A stretch of 64,000 bases of DNA. Source: Micromonospora tarapacensis (lineage in GTDB: Bacteria; Actinomycetota; Actinomycetes; Mycobacteriales; Micromonosporaceae). Positions within the stretch are counted from its first letter, which is position 1. Every line of letters starts with the position of its first letter. A program made the position numbers and the translations under genes. The notes under the pieces are model-generated. The model saw only the letters and a program-made list of their open reading frames with translations. It had not been told where the DNA came from and did no database searches. The stretch is from NCBI RefSeq assembly GCF_019697375.1, contig NZ_JAHCDI010000004.1:3025324-3089323 (forward strand), read 5' to 3'. This document shows, piece by piece, positions 40,128 through 47,863 of the stretch.

Positions 40128-41089
40128 GTGAGCCGTACCCGGTACCTCGCCCGAGCCCGGCGGCGCGGCGTCCGCGTGGCGTCGACGCTGATCGTGCTGC
40201 TGGCCCTGCCCGGACTCGGCGCCTGCCGCGACGACCCCGACGAGACGGTACGCATCCGCATCGCCACCGGCAGCCCCACCGCGGTCTACCACGCCTTCGG
40301 TGCGTCGCTGGCCGCCATTCTCAACCGGGAACTGCCCCACGTGCGGGCCGAGGTGATGGTGACCGCCGCCTCCGCGGAGAACGTCCAGCTGCTCAACGCC
40401 GGGGAGGCCGAACTCGGCTTCACCCAGGCCGACGTGCTGCCGGCCGATCCGGGTCCGGACCCGCCGGTGGTGGCGGTCGCCCGGGTCTACGACGACCTGC
40501 TGCACCTGGTCACCACCGCCGACAGCCCGGTGCGGACCCTGACCGACCTGCGCGGGCGGCGGGTCTCGGTCGGCGCGGCCGGCTCCGGGACCAAGATCAC
40601 GGTGGACCGGCTGCTGGCCGCCGCCGGGCTGGCGGGCGCCCAGGTGCGGCAGGAGCAGCTCGGCCTGGACGACTCGGTGGCCGCGCTGCAAGCGGGCCGG
40701 ATCGACGCCTTCTTCTTCTCCGGCGGGCTACCCGTACGCGCCGTCGCCCAGTTCGCCCAGCACACCCCCGCCCGCATCGTCGACCTGGGCGCGTGGACCG
40801 TCCCGCTGCGCCGGAACAATTCGGAGGTGTACGTGCCGCGGGACATCCCCCGCTCGGTGTACGGCATCGACCTGGTCACCACGGTGGCCAACCCGAACTA
40901 CCTGGTGGTCCGGGCCGACCTGCCGGAGGCGCTGGTCCGCGAGGTGACCCGGCTGCTGATGGAACGGCGCTCCGAGCTGGCCGCCGCGCACCCGGCGGCC
41001 GGGCGGATGAGCCCCGCTCGGCCATCGCCACCTCGCCGCTGCCGCTGCACCCGGGCGCCGTCGACTACTACCGGGCCAGCAAACCCTGA
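40128..41089 (+). CDS. TAXI-family TRAP transporter solute-binding lipoprotein, frameshifted
   Basis: The N-terminus has a signal peptide with lipobox LGAC, so the protein should be lipid-anchored outside the membrane. The body has IRIATGSPTAVYHAFGASL and AGEAELGFTQADV, characteristic of TAXI-type solute-binding subunits. The frame reads from GTG 40128 to RMSP near 41012 and must then shift; one extra C in the CCCC run at 41012-41015 gives RSAIATSPLPLHPGAVDYY and the stop at 41089, the expected C-terminus (about 320 residues in all). No TRAP permease gene is nearby, so its transport partner is encoded elsewhere or it acts alone as a sensor. Confidence 0.75.
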
Positions 41090-41098
41090 GCGGGCACC

Positions 41099-41347
41099 TC
41101 AGGCGGACCGCGCCGCCGTGGTGGTGTCGCCGAGCCGGGGGAACGGTTCGGCGGCGAAGACCACCTCCACCGGCACCTCGAAGTGCCGGGCGATCCGCAG
41201 CGCGAGGTGCAGGCTGGGGCTGAACTCGCCCCGTTCCAGGTAACCGATCGTCTGGTAGTGGACGCCCAACGCCTCGGCGAGCTGTCGGCGGGAGATGCCG
41301 CGTTCCGCCCGCAGCATGGCGATCCGGTTGTAGACGACCTCACTCAC
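41099..41347 (-). CDS. small XRE-family transcriptional regulator
   Basis: An 82-residue protein consisting almost only of a helix-turn-helix domain: RRQLAEALGVHYQTIGYLERG with LHLALRIARHFEVPVEVVF, typical of the short Cro/CI-like regulators (YozG-type). GTG start at 41347. It is the last gene of an operon with the ABC transporter, 54 bp downstream of the permease, and probably controls that operon; the palindrome at 43264-43279 is a candidate operator. Confidence 0.85.
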   Translation of the reverse strand: MSEVVYNRIAMLRAERGISRRQLAEALGVHYQTIGYLERGEFSPSLHLALRIARHFEVPVEVVFAAEPFPRLGDTTTAARSA

Positions 41348-41401
41348 GCCGCAACCACCACACCACGTCGATGATCCGCTCGCCGCCGGCCCATCAGCAG
41401 A

Positions 41402-42259
41402 TCACCGTTGCAGGGCCTTCTCGCGGCGGGCCGCCACTCTCGATCCGGACTCGCGGCGGGCCATCCGGCGCAGCACCACCGGCGCCAGGACCAGCCCGGC
41501 GACCGCCCAGCCACCGAGCACCACCAAGGTCTCCAGGTGCCGCCACGACTCGCCGATCTCGACGGCGGCCATCGCCTCGGGCAGCAACGCCGACCGCATG
41601 CCGAGGCCGAGCCAGTAGATCGGGAAGACCTGCGAGATTCCCTGCACCCAGCCGGGCAGCGAGGTGATCGGGTAGAAGATGCCGGAGGTCGCGATGAGCG
41701 CCATGATCGGAAGCATGATCAGCCCCATGTTGCGCGGGTTCGACAGCAGCGACCCGAACACCGCCCCGACCGGCATCGTCGCCACCATCCCGATCAGCAT
41801 CACCCAGACCAGGGTCGCCCAGGCCGCCGGGGCGTCCAGCGTGAGCCCGTCGAAGAGGACAAGACCCGGGACGAGCAGGAGGGCGACGCTGACCAGCGTC
41901 ATCCCGGCAACAAGGATGATCTTGCTGATGAGGTAGCCGAGCATCCCGTTCGGGGTGGCCTTGGCCCGCAACAGGGTGCCGTCCTCCCGCTCGACGGTGA
42001 GGATCGACGCCACGTTTACCAACCCGCCGAACGCCACCGTCATGCCCAGGGTGCTGGGCAGGGTCTGCGCACCGAGCGAGAACTCCGTGCCCGGCACCTG
42101 CGTACCGCGCAGGAAGAACATCACCACCAGCAGGATCAGGGTCGGGAAGAGGTAGCCCCACAGGGTCTCGGAGTTGGTGAAGCTCTGCCGCAGCTCGATC
42201 CGGCCCCGGGACAGACCCGCCCGGGCCGCCACGGACAGTGGACGGACCGCCGGGTTCAT
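41402..42259 (-). CDS. ABC-2 type transporter permease
   Basis: A 285-residue membrane protein with six predicted helices and the ABC-2 layout (N-terminal cytoplasmic segment, first helix LWGYLFPTLILLVVMFFL, later MALIATSGIFYPITSLPGWVQ). ATG at 42259 overlaps the ATPase stop by ATGA, so both subunits are coupled. The pair would form an exporter of the drug or antibiotic resistance type; the substrate is unknown. Confidence 0.88.
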   Translation of the reverse strand: MNPAVRPLSVAARAGLSRGRIELRQSFTNSETLWGYLFPTLILLVVMFFLRGTQVPGTEFSLGAQTLPSTLGMTVAFGGLVNVASILTVEREDGTLLRAKATPNGMLGYLISKIILVAGMTLVSVALLLVPGLVLFDGLTLDAPAAWATLVWVMLIGMVATMPVGAVFGSLLSNPRNMGLIMLPIMALIATSGIFYPITSLPGWVQGISQVFPIYWLGLGMRSALLPEAMAAVEIGESWRHLETLVVLGGWAVAGLVLAPVVLRRMARRESGSRVAARREKALQR

Positions 42260-43227
42260 CCGGCCACCTCCTCGAACGCGCGGATCGCGCCGTCGGCACG
42301 ACCCGACTCGTGGTCGCGTACCAACGTCATGTAGGTCTCCTCCAGGCTGGCCCGCCGCACCTCGAGGTCGGCGATCTGGGCACCGTGCTCGGCGAACAAC
42401 TGCCGGACGAACCCGGTCGCGTCGCTGGTGGAGTGCACGAACCGGGCGCCGCCCCGGCTCCACCGCACCTCGGCCTCGGCGGAGATCCGCCGGGACAGCT
42501 CGTCGGCCGAACCGCTGGCGATGATCCGGCCACCGGCCAGGATCAGGATCCGGTCGGCCAGCTTCTCCGCCTCGTCCATGTCGTGGGTGGTGAGCAGGAT
42601 CGTGGTGTCGTCGATGTCGGCGAGCCGGTGCACCAGGTCGTGGAACTCGCGCCGGGCCGCCGGATCGAAGCCGGCGGTCGGCTCGTCGAGGAAGAGCAGC
42701 TCCGGCCGGCCGACGATGCCGATCGCCACGTCGACCCGGCGGCGCTGGCCGCCGGAGAGTTGCCCGACCTTCTTGTCGGCGTGCTCGGTGAGACCGACCA
42801 CGTCGATCAGCTCGTCGACGTCCCACGGCCGGCGGATCCGATCCGTCGAGTAGGGCGCGTAGAAGGAGCCGAGGTGGAGCAGCAGCTCCCGCACCCGCCA
42901 CCGGCCGTGATCCCGCCAGGACTGGAGCACCACGCCGAGTCGGGCGCGCCACCGCTCGTCGCCGCGCGCGGGGTCCACCCCCAGCACGTCGACCCGGCCG
43001 CCGGAACGCATCCGGAAGCCCTCCAGGATCTCGATGGTCGTGGTCTTGCCGGCACCGTTCGGGCCGAGCAGGACCAGCACCTCGCCGCGCCGCGCGGTGA
43101 ACGACACCCCGGTGAGCACGTCGGTGGAGCCGTACCGCATTCGCAGGTCGTGCACGTCCAGACTGACCCCGGAGTCGGTCGGCGACCCGGTGTCTATCGG
43201 GATCTCCGCGCCGGCGCTGACCGCCAT
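42256..43227 (-). CDS. ABC transporter ATP-binding protein (ABC-2 exporter)
   Basis: A 323-residue ATPase: Walker A GPNGAGKTT (55-63), signature LSGGQ (157-161), Walker B LLFLDEP (177-183) and the H-loop in TTHDMDEAE. The C-terminal 100 residues are the extension found in DrrA-type exporters. First gene of the ATPase-permease-XRE operon. ATG at 43227, with GGGGAGGGG upstream. Confidence 0.92.
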   Translation of the reverse strand: MAVSAGAEIPIDTGSPTDSGVSLDVHDLRMRYGSTDVLTGVSFTARRGEVLVLLGPNGAGKTTTIEILEGFRMRSGGRVDVLGVDPARGDERWRARLGVVLQSWRDHGRWRVRELLLHLGSFYAPYSTDRIRRPWDVDELIDVVGLTEHADKKVGQLSGGQRRRVDVAIGIVGRPELLFLDEPTAGFDPAARREFHDLVHRLADIDDTTILLTTHDMDEAEKLADRILILAGGRIIASGSADELSRRISAEAEVRWSRGGARFVHSTSDATGFVRQLFAEHGAQIADLEVRRASLEETYMTLVRDHESGRADGAIRAFEEVAG

Positions 43228-43263
43228 GACACACCCCTCCCCGTATTATTTCTGCGCTGGAAG

Positions 43264-43279
43264 ATAGCACTCATGCTAT
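43264..43279. promoter_or_regulatory. candidate operator upstream of the ABC exporter operon
   Basis: ATAGCACTCATGCTAT is an inverted repeat with perfect 6-bp arms (ATAGCA/TGCTAT), located 37 bp before the ATPase start in an AT-rich stretch. Its place suggests a regulator-binding site overlapping the promoter. The small XRE protein encoded at the end of the operon is the obvious candidate ligand. Confidence 0.5.
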
Positions 43280-43325
43280 GCATGGTCGCAAGTCTCCCTC
43301 GGCGAGTCCCCTCTCCTGGCTTGTC

Positions 43326-44762
43326 TCAGCCCACCACGGGCACGGCGGGTGCCGGCTCGACGCGGGTGGCCGGGTCGACGGGCGGGGCCGGGTCGACGGG
43401 CGCGGGAAACCACAGCGCGGCGACCAGGCCACGCGGCGAGTTCAGGTGCATCGTGAGCCGGCCGTCGGAGGCGTCGACCAGCACCGCGGCGATCGTCAGG
43501 CCCAGCCCGGCGCCGTCGACGTTCTGCACCTCCGGTGCCCGCCAGAACCGTTCGGTGGCCCGGCCGAGCTGGCTGCGGGTCATCCCCGGGCCGGTGTCGC
43601 GCACCTCCAGCACGGTCCCGTCGTCGCGGGCCGCGACGGTCACCGTCACCTCGCCGCCCGCCCCGCTGAACTTCACCGCGTTGTCGATCAGCGCGTCGAG
43701 CGCCTGGTCGATGGCGGTCGGCACGGTCCGGGCGTACACCGGGCCCGGGTCGGCCGACAGGCGCAGCGTGACCGACCGGTGGCGGGCCAGGGGTTCCCAG
43801 GCCGCCACCCGGGACGCCGCCGCGGCCGTCGCGTCGACGGTGATCCGCTGGTTCTCCCGACGTTCGGCGCGGGCCAGGGTGAGCAGCGCGTCGAGGAGCA
43901 GCGCCAGCCGGTCGGTCTCCTCCAGCGCCAGCCGGTGCTCGGCGCGGCCCTGCTCGTCGAGCACGCTCGGGCCCAGTTCCTCCACCCGCAGCCGCAACGC
44001 GGTCAACGGGTTGCGCAGTTGGTGGCTGGCGTGCGCGACGAAGGCGCGCTGCCGGTCCATCACGTCGGAGACGACGTCGGCCATGTGGTTGAAGCTCGCC
44101 GCGAGGCGGCGCAGCTCCGGCGGACCCAGCCGGTGCTGCACCCGCGCGCCGCGGTCGCCCTCGGCGATCTCGTGGGTGACCGCGTCCAGCTCGGTGACCG
44201 GGCGCAGCACCCAGCCGGCCAGCCCGAACGCGGTGAGCACGCAGGCCAGCACGGCGAGCAGACCCAGCGCGACGACCAGCAACCACCACGTCGCGACGGT
44301 ACGACGCACCCCGCCGGCCGGGCTGGCGGTGATCACCGCACCGAGCACCTCCCCGCCGTCGTTGATCGGCACCGCCACCACGATCGGACCGTCCACCCAC
44401 GGCCAGACCGAGTCGGGCCCGCTGGTCTGCTGGCCGGACAGCGCGATCTCCAGCGCCTCGCGGGTGCCCGGTGCCGGCCGCCAGCCCGGCGACGGCACCA
44501 CCACCCGCCCGTCCCGGTCGACCACCGCCGCCGCGATCCCGTACAGCTGGTGGTAGCTGTCCAGTTCGTTGGTGAGCGGGCCGGTCGTCCCGCCGCGCAA
44601 CGCCGGCCCGGCCAGCGACGCGAACCGGGTGGCGTCGGCGAGCCGGTCGGCCCGCACCCGCTCGGTCTCCCGGGTGGTCAGCGTCACCGCGAGCGGTGTG
44701 CCCAGGGCCACCACCACCAGCACCATCAGCAGCAGGTAGCTGACCACCAGACGCCGTCGCAC
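43326..44762 (-). CDS. sensor histidine kinase
   Basis: A 478-residue membrane kinase. Transmembrane helix 1 is at about 7-27, an extracytoplasmic sensing domain spans about 28-155, helix 2 is near 160-182, and a HAMP domain follows. The HisKA box has FVAHASHQLRNPLTALR (phosphorylated His near 250), with an ATPase domain bearing DNAVKFS, DTGPGM and GAGLGLTIAAV. The C-terminus has Pro/Val-rich repeats. GTG start at 44762, 10 bases after the response regulator stop; the two form one operon. Confidence 0.92.
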   Translation of the reverse strand: MRRRLVVSYLLLMVLVVVALGTPLAVTLTTRETERVRADRLADATRFASLAGPALRGGTTGPLTNELDSYHQLYGIAAAVVDRDGRVVVPSPGWRPAPGTREALEIALSGQQTSGPDSVWPWVDGPIVVAVPINDGGEVLGAVITASPAGGVRRTVATWWLLVVALGLLAVLACVLTAFGLAGWVLRPVTELDAVTHEIAEGDRGARVQHRLGPPELRRLAASFNHMADVVSDVMDRQRAFVAHASHQLRNPLTALRLRVEELGPSVLDEQGRAEHRLALEETDRLALLLDALLTLARAERRENQRITVDATAAAASRVAAWEPLARHRSVTLRLSADPGPVYARTVPTAIDQALDALIDNAVKFSGAGGEVTVTVAARDDGTVLEVRDTGPGMTRSQLGRATERFWRAPEVQNVDGAGLGLTIAAVLVDASDGRLTMHLNSPRGLVAALWFPAPVDPAPPVDPATRVEPAPAVPVVG

Positions 44763-44772
44763 CGCCGGCCCC

Positions 44773-45429
44773 TCACTCGCCCCGGAGCCGGTACCCGACG
44801 CCCCGCACGGTCTCCACCAGTCGCGGGTCGCCGAGCTTGCCGCGCAGCGAGCCGACGTGCACCTCCACGGTGTGCCGGTCGGTGAAGGTGGTGCCCCAGG
44901 CGTCGAGCAGGATCCGGTCGCGGGGCACCGCGACCCCGGGTTGCCGGGCCAACGACAGCAGGACGTCGAACTCCTTGCGGGTCAGCGAGACCGGCCGGCC
45001 GGCCACGCTCACGGTGCGGGCAGCCACGTCGATGTGCACCGGTCCGGCCTCGATCAGGCTACGCTCCGGCGCCGTGTGCGAGGCCCGCCGGAGCACCGCC
45101 TCGATGCGCGCCTGGAGCTCCACCATCGAGAAGGGCTTGACCACGTAGTCGTCGGCGCCGAGCCGGAGGCCGAGCACCCGGTCGCGCTCCTCGCCACGGG
45201 CGGTCACCGCGATGATGCCGAGCTGGTTGCTGCGCCGGCGCAGCTGCCGGCACAGGTCGGTGCCGTCGCCGTCGGGCAGGGTCAGGTCGAGCAGTACCAG
45301 GTCGCAGGGGGCGGCGGAGAGGGCCGCGGCGACGGTCGCGGCGTGTTCCACCTCGTACCCTCGCCGGTTCAGGGCGGACGACAGCGCGGCGGCCACCCGA
45401 CGGTCGTCCTCGACCAGCAGGATGCGCAC
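44773..45429 (-). CDS. OmpR/PhoB-family response regulator
   Basis: A 218-residue DNA-binding regulator. The receiver domain has acidic pocket residues in VEDD, the phospho-acceptor D48 in LLDLTLPDG and the conserved Lys in VVKPFS. The winged-helix domain has SLTRKEFDVLLSLA and VEVHVGSLRGKL. I chose GTG at 45429, with GGGGAGG upstream; the open frame continues to 45648 without protein-like content. Partner of the downstream histidine kinase. Confidence 0.93.
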   Translation of the reverse strand: MRILLVEDDRRVAAALSSALNRRGYEVEHAATVAAALSAAPCDLVLLDLTLPDGDGTDLCRQLRRRSNQLGIIAVTARGEERDRVLGLRLGADDYVVKPFSMVELQARIEAVLRRASHTAPERSLIEAGPVHIDVAARTVSVAGRPVSLTRKEFDVLLSLARQPGVAVPRDRILLDAWGTTFTDRHTVEVHVGSLRGKLGDPRLVETVRGVGYRLRGE

Positions 45430-45494
45430 CCGGCCTCCCCGTTCGGTCTGCTCCGCTGAGGCTAGATGGTGGCAGACAACCGGCCGGGGTGACA

Positions 45495-45514
45495 GGCCCG
45501 GGAGCCGCCGGGCC
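45495..45514 (-). terminator. hairpin after the small acidic protein gene
   Basis: GGCCCGG (45495-45501) pairs with CCGGGCC (45508-45514) directly downstream of the stop at 45518 on the minus strand. Confidence 0.45.
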
Positions 45515-45517
45515 GGC

Positions 45518-45829
45518 TCAGAGCCCGAAGGTCTCGTCGGAGGTGCTGTCCCGTACCCCGTCCACGAACCCCTTGAAGGCCGGGTCGTCGTGGCTGGCCG
45601 GCACCGTGGCGACGACCTCGCCGGTGGCCTCGGTGACCGCGTCGACAAGTGGCGGGAAGTCGATCTCGGCGTCGGCCAGGGTGTCGTCGTCGGCCTCCGC
45701 CAGGTTGATCACGTGCTGCACGTCCTCGGACGGGGTGTCGGGGTCGTCGGCCCAGTCCGCACCGGCGCGGTGGCACTCGTCGTAGAGCGCGCGCTGGCTG
45801 TCGGTCCAGTCCTCGTGATAGCTGTCCAT
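45518..45829 (-). CDS. small acidic hypothetical protein
   Basis: A 103-residue, strongly acidic soluble protein (MDSYHEDWTDSQRALYDECH...), many Asp/Glu and few Lys/Arg, no recognised domain. Two adjacent ATGs are possible; I prefer 45829 because AGGGGG then lies about 6 bases upstream, whereas it abuts the ATG at 45835. It lies alone between two hairpins, so it is probably monocistronic. Function unknown. Confidence 0.7.
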   Translation of the reverse strand: MDSYHEDWTDSQRALYDECHRAGADWADDPDTPSEDVQHVINLAEADDDTLADAEIDFPPLVDAVTEATGEVVATVPASHDDPAFKGFVDGVRDSTSDETFGL

Positions 45830-45936
45830 GCCCATCCCCCTGTCCGGCGGCCTGCCTTTCGAGCATGCCCGGCGGGGCCGCGGACCGGGGCCGGTACCGG
45901 ACAAAAACGCCGCCGGCGCCGGGGCGGACCGGACGG

Positions 45937-45975
45937 CGCCGCGCCCGGGTCGACAACGTCGACCCGGGCGCGGCG
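45937..45975 (-). terminator. strong hairpin terminator
   Basis: A perfect 18-bp stem (CGCCGCGCCCGGGTCGAC at 45937-45954, complement at 45958-45975) with loop AAC, just after the stop of the CDP-glycerol transferase-like gene on the minus strand. Confidence 0.75.
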
Positions 45976-45985
45976 AGCACCGGTG

Positions 45986-47746
45986 TCAGCGGCGGCAGAG
46001 CCGGGCGACCTCCTCGGCGAACCGGTCCATCGGGTCGGCCTGCGCCGGGCCGAGCAGGTAGGACTTCAGCTCCCGGCGGGCCTCGGTCATCGGGTCGTCG
46101 CCCGCCCGGGTCACCGCGACGATCTTCTCCAGCTCCCCGCAGTCGGCGGCGAGCAGGTAGCCGGCCCGCGAGGTCGGGAAGGCGCGCCGGAACTCGTCGT
46201 CGGGCAGCCCGGCCGGGTTGGCCACCACATACGGCCGCTGGCTCTGCACGAAGTCGGACACCACGCTGGACACGTCGCCGACCAGCAGGTCGGTCTGGTT
46301 GAAACAGTCGACCAGCGTGGGCACCGACCCGGTCACCACCCGGTGCGTGGTCCCGTGCAGGGTGGTCGCCTCGACGTCGCCCCCGGCGCGGCGGATCCGC
46401 TGCACGATCCGCTCGTGCGCCGCCCGCACCCGGCTGGACCGGCTGCCGGTCAGCGGATGCGGTTTGTAGATCAGCCGGACCTCCGGCCGCGTGGCCAGCA
46501 GCCCGGCCACGATCCGCTCACCCATCAGCGCGACGGAGGTGTGGAAAGGGTCGCCGGCGAGCCACCCCTCCCAGGTGGGCGCGTAGAGCACGGTGAAGGG
46601 GCGATTGCCGGGCTCCGCGCCGCCGCCGCGTACGCCGGCCAGTTGCGGCCGGCCGATCTCCACCACGTCGCAGTCGCGTACGCCCACCCCGGCCCGGGCG
46701 TGCCGTTCCCGGCCGGCCGGGCCGGCCACCCAGACCTCGTCGTAGACCCGGCAGAACGGGTTGACGCTGGCCGCCTTGTCGCTGTCGCCGTGGCCGAGGA
46801 ACACGTGTTTCATGCCCGGCTCGCGCAGCAGGTGGATGTTCTCACCGGCATTGGCCGGGTACAGCGCCGCCCGGATGCCGCTCTTGTCGAGGTTCATGAA
46901 GTCGGCCCCCGGCGGCACGCAGACCACCGGCAGCCGGGTGTCGGCGAGAGCCGGCAACACGTCCCTGTTCCGCAGGAACACCACCGCCCGGCGGTCCAGT
47001 GCCTCGGTCGGGCCGAGCCACATGTTCGCCTGGTATGCGTCCTTGGCCGGGCCGGCGAAGTACAGCGCGACCTCCGGGCGGTAGCCGTCGAGCCAGCGCT
47101 GCACGGCCGACAGCTGGGCGCCGTGCCCGGTGCCCCTGCCGCGCAGCCAGGTCAACCCGACGGTTCCGCCGACCACCGCGGCCAACCCGACGGCGAGCGC
47201 GCCGGCCAGGTGCACCGGTCCCACCGTGCCGGCGACCGCCGCGACCACCGACGCCGGGACGAGCAGCACGTTCACCCAGGGCAACCGGTCGCCGGTGAGG
47301 GCGGCGGCCCAGCGTGGCAGGCCCGGCGCCGCGCCGAGCCGACCCAGGTCGATGTTGCGCACCATCGACCCACCGGGGTTCCGCCGGTCGATGATCCGGC
47401 GGAACGCTCCGGCGAAGACGGCGATCACCCACACCGTGGCGGGCAGCAGGAGCAGCAGCGTCAACTCGCCGCCGACCAACTGCACCTGGGCGACGACCAG
47501 AAGGACGACCGACCCGTCGCGGGCCAACTGCCGGTAGCCGAGTCCGAGGCCGGCCTTTTCCATCAGGGCCGTGGTGGCCGGCGACCACCGCTCGACGGCG
47601 AACTCGCCGGCCACCGCCGCCAGGGCCGCGACCGCGAACCCGGCGACCCAGCCGAGCGCGCCGGTGGCGAGCAGGATCAGGTACGCCCCCACCAGCAGGG
47701 CCCCGCGCGCGGCCGTGCCGACGCGCACAGTCAACGTGCCGAACAA
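45986..47746 (-). CDS. CDP-glycerol/CDP-ribitol phosphotransferase family protein
   Basis: A 586-residue protein with a hydrophobic N-terminal region (helices within about 10-210) and a C-terminal TagF/TarL-like catalytic domain. Motifs: FLGHGDSDKAASVNPF with the catalytic-type His, then FTVLYAPTWEGW, KPHPLTG and LLVGDVSSVVSDFV. Such enzymes polymerise glycerol- or ribitol-phosphate units of teichoic acids from the CDP-activated donor. The start is TTG at 47746 with GGGAG upstream. A paralogue with the same architecture lies at 54451-56150, so the cluster may have a primase/polymerase pair. Confidence 0.85.
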   Translation of the reverse strand: MFGTLTVRVGTAARGALLVGAYLILLATGALGWVAGFAVAALAAVAGEFAVERWSPATTALMEKAGLGLGYRQLARDGSVVLLVVAQVQLVGGELTLLLLLPATVWVIAVFAGAFRRIIDRRNPGGSMVRNIDLGRLGAAPGLPRWAAALTGDRLPWVNVLLVPASVVAAVAGTVGPVHLAGALAVGLAAVVGGTVGLTWLRGRGTGHGAQLSAVQRWLDGYRPEVALYFAGPAKDAYQANMWLGPTEALDRRAVVFLRNRDVLPALADTRLPVVCVPPGADFMNLDKSGIRAALYPANAGENIHLLREPGMKHVFLGHGDSDKAASVNPFCRVYDEVWVAGPAGRERHARAGVGVRDCDVVEIGRPQLAGVRGGGAEPGNRPFTVLYAPTWEGWLAGDPFHTSVALMGERIVAGLLATRPEVRLIYKPHPLTGSRSSRVRAAHERIVQRIRRAGGDVEATTLHGTTHRVVTGSVPTLVDCFNQTDLLVGDVSSVVSDFVQSQRPYVVANPAGLPDDEFRRAFPTSRAGYLLAADCGELEKIVAVTRAGDDPMTEARRELKSYLLGPAQADPMDRFAEEVARLCRR

Positions 47747-47838
47747 GGGGTAGCTCCCTAGCGAGATCGATGGCCGGCGGGTGACGCCCCGGCGCCAGCG
47801 CAGCTGCGACCTTAACGCGAGACATCGACGCGACGACG

Positions 47839-47858
47839 CCCGGGTGTCGCCCCGGGCA
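47839..47858 (-). terminator. short hairpin after the large membrane protein gene
   Basis: GCCCGGG (47839-47845) pairs with CCCGGGC (47852-47858) just beyond the stop at 47864 on the minus strand. The stem is short, so the call is tentative. Confidence 0.4.
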
Positions 47859-47863
47859 TCGGC

